In this document: positions 9,348-18,149 of the stretch, one piece after another
How positions within the stretch are numbered: position 1 is the first letter of the stretch
Layout: each line of letters opens with the position of its first letter
Assembly (NCBI RefSeq): GCF_018885305.1
Contig: NZ_CP076544.1
Span: 1,984,001-2,048,000 of the forward strand
Reading direction: 5' to 3'
Length of the DNA: 64,000 bases
DNA from: Curtobacterium sp. L6-1
Lineage (GTDB): Bacteria; Actinomycetota; Actinomycetes; Actinomycetales; Microbacteriaceae
Program-made: the position numbers and the translations under genes
The notes under the pieces: model-generated
Told to the model about the DNA's origin: nothing
The model's input: the letters and a program-made list of their open reading frames with translations, nothing else
Database searches by the model: none

Positions 9348-9829
9348 GTGCAGCCGCTCACCGAATCCGACATCCGATCGTCCTTCGTCAACGCGACGCC
9401 CGACGAACTCGCCCAGCTCCCGATCCCGGGCTGCACGAGACGCTCTGGAACGAACGCGAGTACCTCGGCTGGCGCGACCCGCAGGCCGCCCGCCGTGGCT
9501 ATATGGTGTCCTGGATGGACGGCGAGCCCGTGGGCATCGTCGTCCGCGCCGCGGGTGGGTCGCTCCGCCCGGGCATCGCGGCGATGTGCTCGTTCTGCCA
9601 CTCCCCGCAGCCGGCGACGCAGGTGCGCCTGTTCTCCGCTGCCCGCGGTGGCGAGGCCGGCCGGAACGGCAACACCATCGGCTCGTACATCTGCGAGGAC
9701 CTCGGCTGCTCGATGCTCATCCGCACGGCGCCCCCGCACCTCAACCCGCCGGCGACGATCGCGATGCGGTCCGAGTCGCTGCTCGCCCGCGTGCACTCCT
9801 TCACGGCGGACATCAAGAGCACGGCATGA
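9348..9829 (+). pseudogene. FBP-domain (EF-G-binding type) protein gene with a 1-nt frameshift
   Basis: The frame from GTG 9348 encodes a family-like N-terminus (MQPLTESDIRSSFVNATPDE) and becomes nonsense after LPIPG. From CTG 9431 the next frame continues with LHETLWNEREYLGWRD, then the C-terminal treble-clef zinc finger CSFC...YICEDLGC and the usual FBP ending up to TGA 9829. One missing base in the G-run at 9428-9430 would explain the break; restored, the protein would be 160 aa, the family length. FBP proteins bind EF-G on the ribosome, and some protect against fusidic acid. Either a true mutation or a sequencing error. GAGGGGAACC precedes the start. Confidence 0.8.
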
Positions 9830-10086
9830 CGACCGACCGGTTCGGCTCCGCACGCTGGGCCGTCGTCGAGGAGCTCGGGGACGGTCGGTGGCGGCTCACG
9901 CTGCGCGACGAGGCCGACGACGAGCTCGGGGCGTTCGGCCTGGGCGTCGAGGGCCCGTGGGCCCCGGACGTCGAACCGCACGTGGGGTTCGTGCTCGCGC
10001 AGCTCGGACTGGCACCGACCGGTGCGCGGCCGTGGCGCGTGGACGAGCTCGGCGACCAGCGCGCCCCCGTCCTGCCGCTCGTCTGA
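9826..10086 (+). CDS. Hypothetical protein (86 aa), coupled to the FBP gene
   Basis: Starts with ATGA overlapping the FBP gene stop codon, so it is probably translated by coupling. The product is small, acidic and soluble, with two Trp-containing beta-like stretches (ARWAVVEEL and DGRWRLTLRD) and no Cys, signal or membrane segment. I do not recognise the family. If the upstream frameshift is real, ribosomes leave that frame early and expression of this gene could fall. Confidence 0.6.
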   Translation: MTTDRFGSARWAVVEELGDGRWRLTLRDEADDELGAFGLGVEGPWAPDVEPHVGFVLAQLGLAPTGARPWRVDELGDQRAPVLPLV

Positions 10087-10170
10087 CCGTGGCGGCGCCG
10101 GCGGGCGCCGGAGTTGCGCTGGTGCCGGTGCGCTGCTCGTGCCGGTGCCGGTGCCGCGGTCATCCGGCCG

Positions 10171-11058
10171 TCAGTCGGCTGCGGCGGCGAAGTTGCGGAG
10201 GACCTCGCGGTCGTCGTCGGCGCGCGCGGCCCACACGAGTTCGCTCCGGTACGGGCTGTCCTCGAGCGGCAGGAGCACCACGGTGTCCGGCGCCGCGAGC
10301 GCCGCGCTCTCCGGCAGCACCGTCACCCCCAGCCCGACACCGACCAGGTGCAGGACGGTCGCCCACGTCGTCGCCTCCTGCACGATGACGGGCCGGCGCC
10401 CACCTGCCGCGACCGGCGCGGTGTTCCGCTCGGTGGCCAGGACGCCGGCCTCCGCCGGGAAGAACACGAACGGGTCGTCGAGCAGCTCCGGCCCCCGCAC
10501 GGTCGACCGCTCCGCGAACCGGTGGTCCCGCGGCACCGCGGCGACGAACGGCTCGCTGCGGAACCGGGTGAAACGCACGCCGTCGACCGGGTCCGGGTCC
10601 CGCACGACCGCGAGGTCGAGTTCGCCGCGCTGGACCGCGGCCACGAGGCGTGACGAGAACCCCTCGGTGAGCTCGACCCGGACCGCCGGGTAGCGGGCAC
10701 GGAACCGTTGCACGCGCTCGATCGGCCCGAGCGGCAGCGCCGACACCACGAAGCCGACGTCGAGCCGACCGGCCTCGCCCCGTCCGACCTGCACCGTCTC
10801 GTCGAGGTCCCGCCGGGCCTGCGCCAGGAGCGAGCGCGCACGTCCCTGCAGCACGCGTCCGGCCGGGGTCAGCGCGACGCTCCGCGAGGTCCGGGCGAAC
10901 AGGTCGACGCCGAGGGCGACCTCGATCCGGCGGATGAGCTGCGAGAGGGCCGGCTGCGCGATGCCCAGGTCGGCGGCGGCTCGTCCGAAGTGCAGTTCGT
11001 CGGCGAGCGCCAGGAACGCCCGGAGCTGACGGAGGTCGACCTCGGGAGCACGTTCCAT
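10171..11058 (-). CDS. LysR-family transcriptional regulator
   Basis: This 295-aa protein has the standard N-terminal winged helix-turn-helix (LRQLRAFLALADELHFGRAA, then IAQPALSQLIRRIE near residue 35) and a C-terminal effector-binding domain of about 200 aa. TAGGCT (11070-11065) ends 6 nt before the ATG, so the mRNA is probably leaderless. It is divergent from the GNAT gene, with 69 bp between the two starts; LysR proteins commonly control the divergent neighbour. GTCCGAAC and TATTGGAC around 11079-11097 form an imperfect dyad that could be its site. Effector unknown. Confidence 0.93.
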   Translation of the reverse strand: MERAPEVDLRQLRAFLALADELHFGRAAADLGIAQPALSQLIRRIEVALGVDLFARTSRSVALTPAGRVLQGRARSLLAQARRDLDETVQVGRGEAGRLDVGFVVSALPLGPIERVQRFRARYPAVRVELTEGFSSRLVAAVQRGELDLAVVRDPDPVDGVRFTRFRSEPFVAAVPRDHRFAERSTVRGPELLDDPFVFFPAEAGVLATERNTAPVAAGGRRPVIVQEATTWATVLHLVGVGLGVTVLPESAALAAPDTVVLLPLEDSPYRSELVWAARADDDREVLRNFAAAAD

Positions 11059-11127
11059 GCACGGAGCCTATCGATCCGTCCGAACGAGTATTGGACGCGA
11101 CTGCATCGGCCGTCCGAGGATGGGGCC

Positions 11128-11616
11128 ATGCCCGACACCGAGACCACCGCGGTCGTCATCGACGACATGTCCTCCCCCGCCGACGCGACCGCGTTCCGGC
11201 TGCTCAACGAACGGTGGATCACCACGTTCTTCACACTCGAGGACGAGGACCGCCGGCTCCTCGGCGACCCCGAGCAGCACATCGTCGCTCCCGGCGGTGT
11301 CGTGCTCGTCGCCCGCATCGGCAGCACCGTCGTCGGCTGCGTCGGACTCGCGCCGCACGGCGAGCACGCGTTCGAACTCCTGAAGATGGCCGTCGACCCC
11401 GACCACCAGGGACACGGCACCGGCCGCCGGCTCATCCGCGCGGCGATCGACCGGGCCCGCGACCTCGGTGCCCGCCGGGTCCTGCTCGAGACGAACAGTC
11501 GCCTGACGAGCGCCGTGCACCTGTACGAGACGTCGGGGTTCCGCCACCTGGGCGCCGACGAGCACCCGCCGAGCCCGTACGTGCGGGCGGACGTCGCGAT
11601 GGCGCTCGACCTCTGA
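11128..11616 (+). CDS. GNAT-family N-acetyltransferase
   Basis: This 162-aa protein carries the acetyl-CoA binding loop as HQGHGTGRRLIRAAI near residue 95, preceded by LLKMAVDPDHQG, and ends with the YETSGFRHLG motif common in GNAT enzymes acting on small amines or amino acids. Length and fold are normal. ATG 11128 is preceded 6 nt upstream by GAGGAT, a weak -10, without a clear ribosome site. Divergent to the LysR gene and possibly controlled by it. Substrate not predictable. Confidence 0.88.
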   Translation: MPDTETTAVVIDDMSSPADATAFRLLNERWITTFFTLEDEDRRLLGDPEQHIVAPGGVVLVARIGSTVVGCVGLAPHGEHAFELLKMAVDPDHQGHGTGRRLIRAAIDRARDLGARRVLLETNSRLTSAVHLYETSGFRHLGADEHPPSPYVRADVAMALDL

Positions 11617-11687
11617 CGCCGGCGGGGGCAGGCCGGAGTGCGCACCGGTTGACGAGCCTCCCGGCCGTCCGGCGTACCGTCCGCGAC

Positions 11688-12587
11688 ATGCCCCGCGACC
11701 AGTACGAGTACAGCGACCCGACGACCCGTTACCCGAACACCAGCCCCGAGCCGCAGCAGCAGCCCGAGCCCGGCCTGGAGTCGAAGATGGACCCGAAGCC
11801 GGACCACGGCGAGGACTCCTACCGGGGCACCGGACGCCTCCAGGGCCGCCGCGCACTCATCACCGGCGCCGACTCCGGCATCGGTGCCGCGGTCGCCATC
11901 GCCTACGCACGTGAGGGTGCGGACATCGCCCTCGCCTACCTGCCCGACGAGGAGGAGGACGCGCAGCGCATCGTCGCCCTCGTCGAGGCGGCCGGACGCA
12001 AGGCCGTCACCATCCCCGGCGACCTGACCGCCAAGAACTACCCGGCCGCGCTGGTCGAACGCGCCGTCGCCGAGCTCGGCGGCCTGGACGCCATCGTCAC
12101 CTGCGCCGGCAAGCAGCACTGGCAGGCCGAGGTCACCGACATCCCCGACGACCAGCTCGTCGACACGTTCACGGTGAACGTCCTCTCGCTGTTCCGCCTG
12201 GTGCAGGCCGCGCTCCCCCACCTCGAGCCCGGCTCGACGATCATCACGACCGCGTCGATGGAGGCGTACCAGCCGGCCCCCGACCGGCTGGACTACGCAG
12301 CGTCGAAGGCCGCGATCAACAACTTCTCGAAGGGCCTCGCGCAGTCGCTGATCGGCCGCGGCATCCGCGTCAACGTCGTCGCCCCCGGGCCGACGTGGTC
12401 GGTGCTGCAGGTGTCCGCGGGCGTCGACCCCGAGACGCTGCCGGACTTCGGGTCGAGTGAGTCGCCCATGGGCCGCCCCGGTCAGCCCGCCGAGCTCGCC
12501 CCGGCGTACGTGTTCCTCGCCTCGCACGAGTCGAGCTTCGTCGCCGGCGAGACCCTCAACGTGAACGGCGGCATGGTCACCCCCTGA
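11688..12587 (+). CDS. SDR-family oxidoreductase (general stress protein 39-like)
   Basis: This 299-aa short-chain dehydrogenase has a nucleotide-binding motif TGADSGIG near residue 60 and a catalytic triad Ser190, Tyr203 and Lys207 (YAASK). A hydrophilic N-terminal extension of about 45 aa (rich in Pro, Gln and Asp, with KMDPKPDHGEDSY) is the mark of the GSP39/YdaD/YhxC branch, often linked to stress or stationary phase. The substrate is unknown; the NNFSKGLAQ segment after the active site is typical. TACCGT ends 7 nt before the ATG, suggesting a leaderless transcript. Confidence 0.9.
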   Translation: MPRDQYEYSDPTTRYPNTSPEPQQQPEPGLESKMDPKPDHGEDSYRGTGRLQGRRALITGADSGIGAAVAIAYAREGADIALAYLPDEEEDAQRIVALVEAAGRKAVTIPGDLTAKNYPAALVERAVAELGGLDAIVTCAGKQHWQAEVTDIPDDQLVDTFTVNVLSLFRLVQAALPHLEPGSTIITTASMEAYQPAPDRLDYAASKAAINNFSKGLAQSLIGRGIRVNVVAPGPTWSVLQVSAGVDPETLPDFGSSESPMGRPGQPAELAPAYVFLASHESSFVAGETLNVNGGMVTP

Positions 12588-12626
12588 CCGTGGCCCGTCG
12601 GAGCGGAGCGTTGCTACGCTCACGGC

Positions 12627-12833
12627 ATGGCGACGCACGAGGTCCAGGCCGTCCGTGAACAAGGCATGTGGCAGGTGTTCATCGACGGGTTCCCCGTGAC
12701 CGAGGTCCGTCGCTGGCCCTCGGTCGCGTTCGTGGCCCGCGAGTGGATCTCCCTCACCGACCAGGTCCCCTCGCGGGAGGTCGACCTGCACGTGACCGTG
12801 ATCGGTCGCAACCACTTCGCACCCGTCGCCTGA
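12627..12833 (+). CDS. Hypothetical small protein (68 aa)
   Basis: A compact protein with regular beta-type hydrophobic spacing (MWQVFIDGFPVTEVRRW, then VDLHVTVIGRNHF) and no membrane segment. TACGCT lies 6 nt before the ATG, the leaderless pattern, which supports a real gene. It starts 39 nt after the SDR gene, on the same strand but with its own promoter. Family not recognised. Confidence 0.6.
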   Translation: MATHEVQAVREQGMWQVFIDGFPVTEVRRWPSVAFVAREWISLTDQVPSREVDLHVTVIGRNHFAPVA

Positions 12834-12888
12834 GCCGGAGGCGCGCCCCCGCGTCACGCACCGCGCGTCACGCATGACGCGCCACGCC

Positions 12889-14076
12889 TCACGCGACGTG
12901 CCAGACCACACCCTCCTGCGCGCCCGACGGGTACGCCGCCGCGATCCGGAGCACCGCCTCGCGCAACGTGTCCGGCGAGCACGCCAGGTTGATCCGCGCG
13001 AACCCCCTCCCCTGCACCCCGAACGGCAGGCCGGAGTTGAGCGCCACGTACGCGTGCTCCCGGAGCTGCACGGCGGGGTCGTCGCCGAGGCCGATGCCCC
13101 GGAAGTCGAGCCAGGCGAGGTAGCCCGCGCGGGGCCGCGCGTAGACCACCCCGGGCAGGTGCTCGGCCAGCAGCTTCGCGAGCAACCGGTCGTTGGCGAC
13201 GATGCGGTCCACGACGTCGTCGAGCCACCCGACGGCCAGGCTGAACGCAGCGAGGTTCGCGTGCAGCCCGAGGATGCTCGTCCGACAGGCGACCTCCTCC
13301 CACAGGGTGTCGAGGAGCTCGGCGGTCCGGGCGTCCCCCGCGACGATGACCGAGCACTTCACGCCGGCGAGGTTCCACCCCTTGCTCGCGCTCGTCACGC
13401 AGACGCTGCGCGCCCCGAGGGGCTCGGCGATGCTCGCGAACGGCGTGAACTGCACGCCCGGGTGCGTCAGCGGGGCGTGGATCTCGTCGCTGATGACGAG
13501 GACGTCGTACCGGGCGGCCAGCTCCGCGAGCGCGACGAGGTCCGCCCGGTCGTGCACGAGCCCGATCGGGTTGTGCGGGTTGCAGAGCAGGAACACGCGC
13601 ACCCCGTCGGCGAACGCCCGCTCGAGGCCGTCGAGGTCGAGCCGGTACACGCCCCACTGCTCGCGGATCGGCACCTCCTCGACCTGACATCGGGCCTCCT
13701 CGACGAGCTCGAAGAACGGCGGGTAGACCGGCGGCGTGATCGCGACGCGGCCACCGTCGGGCAGAGCGAGCCGGAGCGTCTCGACGATGCCGACGCTGAC
13801 GTCCGTCGCCAGGTACACGCGCTCGGGGTCGACCTCCCAGCCCCAGCGGTCGCGGGCGAAGTCGGCGAACGCCGGGGCGAGCGGCCCGGGTCCGTCCAGG
13901 TAGCCGAGGTCCGACTGCTGCACCCGCTCGACGAGCGCCTGCCGGATCTCGGGCGCGACCTCGTGGTCCATCTCGGCGACGAACAGGGGCAGGACCTCGG
14001 GCGCGTACCGCGTCCACTTGATGCTGGTCCGGACACCGCGGAGCGTGCCGACCGGGTCCTGCGCGTCGCTCACCAT
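12889..14076 (-). CDS. MalY/PatB-type PLP aminotransferase (C-S lyase)
   Basis: This 395-aa fold-type I PLP enzyme has PLFVAEMDHEVAPEI near the start, LLCNPHNPIG in the middle, ISDEIHAPLTH, and the PLP lysine Lys232 in SASKGWNLAGVKCS. These motifs define the MalY/PatB group, which cleaves cystathionine-like C-S bonds to give homocysteine or thiols. I take ATG 14076; another ATG at 14088 is possible. Longer frames upstream are low-complexity and unlikely. Convergent with the small upstream gene; no methionine genes are next to it. Confidence 0.92.
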   Translation of the reverse strand: MVSDAQDPVGTLRGVRTSIKWTRYAPEVLPLFVAEMDHEVAPEIRQALVERVQQSDLGYLDGPGPLAPAFADFARDRWGWEVDPERVYLATDVSVGIVETLRLALPDGGRVAITPPVYPPFFELVEEARCQVEEVPIREQWGVYRLDLDGLERAFADGVRVFLLCNPHNPIGLVHDRADLVALAELAARYDVLVISDEIHAPLTHPGVQFTPFASIAEPLGARSVCVTSASKGWNLAGVKCSVIVAGDARTAELLDTLWEEVACRTSILGLHANLAAFSLAVGWLDDVVDRIVANDRLLAKLLAEHLPGVVYARPRAGYLAWLDFRGIGLGDDPAVQLREHAYVALNSGLPFGVQGRGFARINLACSPDTLREAVLRIAAAYPSGAQEGVVWHVA

Positions 14077-14336
14077 GTGTCCCAGCATGCCTCCGCCGGG
14101 AGGCCCGGTGCGAGTCCCCACGTCATCCGGCGTCGTCTGCGCCCCGCCGCCGGCGCCGTCCGCCGGCGTCCGTCCGCTCGTCACCCCGGACCGTTCGTGC
14201 TGAGCGACACCGTTCGGGCCGCCGCCCGCGACGCGTGTCGCGCAGCGCGAACGCTCCGCAGCGCATCGCCCGGCGCGCATCGACCGCCGCGCATCCAAGG
14301 CGGACGACGGCGCACGGCACGCCTACTGTCGGCGAC

Positions 14337-15113
14337 ATGACGACGAACACCGCCGAGAAGGCGACGACCCTGCAGTCCCTGCACGAAGCTCCCGAGATCC
14401 TCCGCGTGGTGAACGTGTGGGACGCGATCAGTGCGAAGACCGTCGCGGCCCTGCCCGAGACCCGGGCGATCGCCACCGCCGGCCATTCGATCGCGGCGTC
14501 CTACGGGTACGAGGACGGCGGCATGCCCCTCGAGCTCGCCCTCGCCGGCGCGAAGACCGTCGTGGACGCAGTCGACCTGCCCGTCACCGCGGACCTCGAC
14601 GACGGCTACGAGGACCCGGCCGAGACCATCCGCCGCGCGATCGGCCTGGGCATCGTCGGCGCGAACGTCGAGGACCGTCTTCGCCCCTTCGACGAGTCGG
14701 TCTCCCGCGTCGCCGCGATCATGAAGGCCGCCGAGCAGGAGGGCGTCGCCTTCCAGCTCAACGCCCGCACCGACGCGATCGCGAAGGGTGGCGACCGGCC
14801 GATCCAGGAGAGCATCGCCGACGCCATCGCACGCGGCAAGGCCTTCCTCGACGCGGGCGCCCCGCTCGTGTTCGTCCCGGGCGGCCACCAGCGCGAGGTC
14901 GTCGAGCAGCTCGTCGAGGGCCTTGGCCGCGGCAAGCTCAGCGTCATCGGGCTGCCCGGCGCCCTCCCCGCCACCGCGTATGAGGCGCTCGGCGTCGCAC
15001 GCATCTCGTACGGGCCGCTCACGCAGCGCGTGGCGCTCCGTGCGCTCCGCGACCTCGCGACGGACCTCTACGACGGCGGCGTCGTGCCCGAGGACACCCC
15101 GGTCCTCAACTGA
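14337..15113 (+). CDS. Isocitrate lyase/PEP mutase superfamily enzyme
   Basis: This 258-aa TIM-barrel protein belongs to the PEP mutase/2-methylisocitrate lyase superfamily. Key segments are VVNVWDAISAKTVAAL, TADLDDGYEDP (metal-binding acidic loop), GANVEDR and QLNARTDAI. It lacks the CGH cysteine signature of true isocitrate lyases, so lyase, hydrolase or mutase activity on an oxaloacetate-like compound is possible and not decided. TACTGT ends 7 nt before the ATG (leaderless pattern). Followed by two hairpins before the convergent amidase gene. Confidence 0.88.
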   Translation: MTTNTAEKATTLQSLHEAPEILRVVNVWDAISAKTVAALPETRAIATAGHSIAASYGYEDGGMPLELALAGAKTVVDAVDLPVTADLDDGYEDPAETIRRAIGLGIVGANVEDRLRPFDESVSRVAAIMKAAEQEGVAFQLNARTDAIAKGGDRPIQESIADAIARGKAFLDAGAPLVFVPGGHQREVVEQLVEGLGRGKLSVIGLPGALPATAYEALGVARISYGPLTQRVALRALRDLATDLYDGGVVPEDTPVLN

Positions 15114-15115
15114 CG

Positions 15116-15137
15116 GTCGCGGCTGCGGAGCCGCGAC
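15116..15137 (+). terminator. Short hairpin just after the PEP mutase-family gene
   Basis: GTCGCGGCT and AGCCGCGAC form a 9-bp perfect stem with a GCGG loop, 3 nt after the stop codon. No T-run follows. Confidence 0.55.
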
Positions 15138-15139
15138 GA

Positions 15140-15249
15140 GACGGACGGGAGGCCCGACACCAGCTGGTGTCTGGGCCCCCACCGGCCGGTGCCGGACCGA
15201 CGCGCCAGCGGCGGGCCGGCCGTGACCGGTGGGGAGCCTCCCGTCCGTC
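15140..15249. terminator. Branched bidirectional terminator (GGGAGGCCCG family variant)
   Basis: The outer arms GACGGACGGGAGGC (15140-15153) and GCCTCCCGTCCGTC (15236-15249) are perfect complements but enclose 82 nt. Inside lie a palindrome GACACCAGCTGGTGTC and further GC-rich arms, so the predicted fold is branched. It sits between two convergent genes. The same outer arms close the simple hairpins at 40121 and 60987. Confidence 0.65.
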
Positions 15250-15276
15250 AGTCGGTCGCGTCAGCGACCGGCGTGC

Positions 15277-17115
15277 TCACCCGAGCGCCGGGTACAGCGC
15301 CGGGCTGGTGCGGGCGTGCGTCGCCTGCTCGAACCCGTAGCCGAGACCGATGACGGCGCCCTCGTCGTAGGAGCGGCCGAGGAACTCCAGGTTCACGCCC
15401 GCCCCGGTGATCGTGGCGTCCGCCGCGGTGGCCTGTCCCATCGGGACGGTCACGGCCGGCATGCCGGTGTTCGGGCTGAGCCGCATGTTCGTGCCCTGCG
15501 TGCCGTACGGCGTGCCCGACGGGTAGACGAGCGCGTCGAGGTCCTGCGCGTCCATCATCCCGGTGACGACCTGCTTGCCGGTCGCGATCTGCGTCGTGTG
15601 CGAGCCCTCCGGACCCGCCCAGGCCTGGTACTGCGCCTCGGTGATCGCGTTCCGCTGCTGGTACGTACCCTTCCGGCTCGGCACGTACTTCCCCGAGTCG
15701 AGGATGCCCTGCAGCGAGCGCGCGGCGACGTCCGGGTCGAGGTGCTTCGCCACGTACTGGTCCAGGTCGTGCTTGAACTCGTTCGTGCTGCCGCTGCCCT
15801 CGCTGAGGACCCGGTCGAACTCGGGCGTCGCGGTGATCGGCACGACGGTCGCGCCCTGGGCCTCGAGGGTCGCCCGGGCCTCGGCGAAGAGCCGCGCGGT
15901 GGTTCGGTTCGTCCCCACCATCGAGGTGACGTAGCCGATCCGCTTGCCCTGCAGGGCCGTCGGGTCGAGGAACTGCGTGTACGAGGTCGAGACCTTGCCG
16001 GTCTGCCCCTGCGTGACGGGGTCGGCGGCGTCGACACCGGTGACGGCGTCGAGTGCCACGGCGGCGTCGGTCACCGAGCGGGCGATCGGCCCGCCGGTGT
16101 CCTGCGAGAGCGCGAGCGGGATGATGCCGTCACGGCTCGTCAGGCCGACCGTCGGGCGGATACCGACGAGTTGGTTGTACGACGACGGGATGCGGATGGA
16201 CCCGCCCGTGTCGGTGCCGAACCCGATGCCCGCCAGGTTGGCCGAGATGGCCGCACCGGTGCCGCCGCTGGACCCGCCGGCGGTCTGGCTCGTGACGTAC
16301 GGGCTGGCGACGAGGAGCGACGAGCCCGTCGGCTGGTTCGACGAGAACTCGGAGACGAAGCCGTAGGCGAACTCGTCGAGGCTCGCCTTCGCGAGGACGA
16401 CCGCCCCGGCCTTCCGCAGACCCGTCACCATCGCCGCGTCGGTCGTGGTCTGGTTGTCGTCCCAGCAGCCGCAGCCGCCGGTGGTCGGCATGTCCTTCGT
16501 GTCGTAGTTGTCCTTGAGCGCGATCGGGACGCCGAGGAGCATGCTCGTCATCCCGTTCGCGGCACGCTCGGCATCAGCGGCCTCCGCAGCGGCGATCGCC
16601 CCGGCGTTGGTCGTGACGATCGAGTTGAGCGGACGTCCGCCCGTCCCGGTGTCCGTGGTGGTCCGGTCGTACGCGGCGATGCGGTCGAGGTAGTCCTGCG
16701 TGATCTCGGCCGAGGTCGTGACCCCGGCGTTCATCGCGGCCTGCATGTCGAGGGTGGAGGCCTCGACGAGCGTGAACGGTCCGTCGTCGTAGATCATCCG
16801 CTGCGACAGACCGGCGACGTCCGTGAGCGTGATCGTCCCGTCACTGTCGGTGTCGGCGGCCGAGACCGCCGACCAGTCCGCGTCGGCGGTGGTGGCGCCG
16901 AGGTGGTCGGACAGGACGGTGAGGTCTGCGCGGGTGATCTGGTGGTCGCCGGTCAGGTCGAGCGCCGTGTAGTACGGGGCGAGCATGGCCGCGGGGCTGG
17001 CGTCGACCACGGCCGGTGCAGCGTTGGCGGCGAGCGAAGGGGTCGCGACGACGGCGGTGCCGACGAGGGCCAGGAGCGCGGCTCCGGCGACGGTGGTGCG
17101 ACGGCGGCGGGTCAC
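15277..17115 (-). CDS. Secreted amidase with an N-terminal dockerin-like domain
   Basis: A 612-aa amidase-signature enzyme. I choose GTG 17115, preceded by GGAGGAA; it gives a signal peptide (RRRR, hydrophobic core, cleavage near residue 32). Residues 53-64 and 88-99 are two calcium-loop repeats (DLTGDHQITRAD and DTDSDGTITLTD) in dockerin type I spacing. The amidase domain follows with catalytic Lys201, cis-Ser282 (GGSSGG) and nucleophile Ser306 (TDTGGSIRIP). Such enzymes hydrolyse amide bonds; the substrate here is unknown. An ATG at 17181 overlaps the upstream stop (ATGA) and is an alternative. Next to a cohesin-like surface protein, its probable docking partner. Confidence 0.9.
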   Translation of the reverse strand: MTRRRRTTVAGAALLALVGTAVVATPSLAANAAPAVVDASPAAMLAPYYTALDLTGDHQITRADLTVLSDHLGATTADADWSAVSAADTDSDGTITLTDVAGLSQRMIYDDGPFTLVEASTLDMQAAMNAGVTTSAEITQDYLDRIAAYDRTTTDTGTGGRPLNSIVTTNAGAIAAAEAADAERAANGMTSMLLGVPIALKDNYDTKDMPTTGGCGCWDDNQTTTDAAMVTGLRKAGAVVLAKASLDEFAYGFVSEFSSNQPTGSSLLVASPYVTSQTAGGSSGGTGAAISANLAGIGFGTDTGGSIRIPSSYNQLVGIRPTVGLTSRDGIIPLALSQDTGGPIARSVTDAAVALDAVTGVDAADPVTQGQTGKVSTSYTQFLDPTALQGKRIGYVTSMVGTNRTTARLFAEARATLEAQGATVVPITATPEFDRVLSEGSGSTNEFKHDLDQYVAKHLDPDVAARSLQGILDSGKYVPSRKGTYQQRNAITEAQYQAWAGPEGSHTTQIATGKQVVTGMMDAQDLDALVYPSGTPYGTQGTNMRLSPNTGMPAVTVPMGQATAADATITGAGVNLEFLGRSYDEGAVIGLGYGFEQATHARTSPALYPALG

Positions 17116-17177
17116 GGGGGTTCCTCCGGGGGTTCGGGTCGAGGTGGCGTCGGTCGCCTGGGTGCGGCCCGCGGCGG

Positions 17178-18005
17178 TCATCGCGCGTCCTCCGCACCGG
17201 CGGCACGGGAGGCACGGCGACGGGCCACGACGAGGCCGGCGCCGGCGAGGAGCAGGGCGACGCTGGCGGCGACCCACGGTGCGAGGTCGGCGCCGGTCCA
17301 CGCGAGGGCACCACCGGCGGGTGCCGCCGAGGTGTCGGTCACCGGGTCCACGGACCCACCGGCGCCCGTTCCGGTCCCGGTCCCGGTGCCGCCGGTCCCG
17401 CCCGGGACAGTGCTCGGCGTCGCGGTCGGCGCAGCCGTGGGCGTGCTGGGAGGGCCGGCGGTCGGCGTCGGGCTCGGCGTCGGGACCGCGGCGATCGTCA
17501 CGGTCGTCGAGGCCGGGTCGGTCAGGGTGGTGGTGCTGCCGTCGGTGGCGACCAGGGTGACGCTCGTGACGGCGAGGTCGACCGTGGCGGGGCTCGTCGC
17601 GGTCAGCTCGACCGATGCGGCGAGGTCACCGGACACTGCGGGCGAGGTGCCGAGGCGGGTGTGCAGGAGCGTGACGGTGTCGCCGTCCTGCTCGACCGAG
17701 TCGAACCCGCCGTCCGGGCCGGTCGCGCTGCCGTCCACGACCTCGACGGCGTCGGCGTCCGCCGCGATCTCGATCTGGTAGGCGAAGACATCGGTCGTGT
17801 CGGGCAGGGTCAGGGCGACGTCGACCGTGTCGCCGACCGTCACGGAGGCCGGTGCGGTGATCGTGGCCGTCGTGGCGATCGGTGCCGCTGCGGCCGGTGA
17901 CGCGGCGAGGACGGCGAGTCCGACGCCTCCCGCGGTGACGAGGGCCGTGCGGAGTGTGGTCAGGCGGGTGGTCGGGCGGGAGCGGAGCCGAGTGCGGTGC
18001 TGCAT
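17178..18005 (-). CDS. Cohesin-like domain protein with LAxTG sortase signal
   Basis: This 275-aa protein has an N-terminal signal peptide ending near residue 41 (AAAAP), one cohesin-like beta-sandwich domain (about 45-155, with VTVGDTVDVALTL and FAYQIEIAADADAVEVV), then a Thr/Pro linker and a Gly/Thr linker. The C-terminus is a wall-sorting signal: LAWTG at 234-238, a hydrophobic helix, and a RRR-containing tail. LAxTG is the motif used by class E sortases of actinobacteria. The start ATG 18005 has AAGGAC upstream. Its stop is 62 nt before the amidase GTG start. Inference: it displays the dockerin-bearing amidase on the cell surface. No sortase gene is in the window. Confidence 0.82.
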   Translation of the reverse strand: MQHRTRLRSRPTTRLTTLRTALVTAGGVGLAVLAASPAAAAPIATTATITAPASVTVGDTVDVALTLPDTTDVFAYQIEIAADADAVEVVDGSATGPDGGFDSVEQDGDTVTLLHTRLGTSPAVSGDLAASVELTATSPATVDLAVTSVTLVATDGSTTTLTDPASTTVTIAAVPTPSPTPTAGPPSTPTAAPTATPSTVPGGTGGTGTGTGTGAGGSVDPVTDTSAAPAGGALAWTGADLAPWVAASVALLLAGAGLVVARRRASRAAGAEDAR

Positions 18006-18149
18006 CCGTGCGGGTCCTTCGTCGGGGTTCGGGCTGAACGCTTGCTCAGTGCTCGAACCGTAACGACGGGGTGTTTCGCGCTCGGGCCCGATCGGTTTCC
18101 CACGTGTTACGCCTTCCGAGCGGGCCGTCGCTGCCACTAGCGTGCGGTC

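Noticed and set aside
12854..14298. A longer MalY-like protein starting at 14298
   Set aside because: The extra 74 residues are low-complexity Arg/Gly/Thr and have no family counterpart; ATG 14076 fits the fold start.
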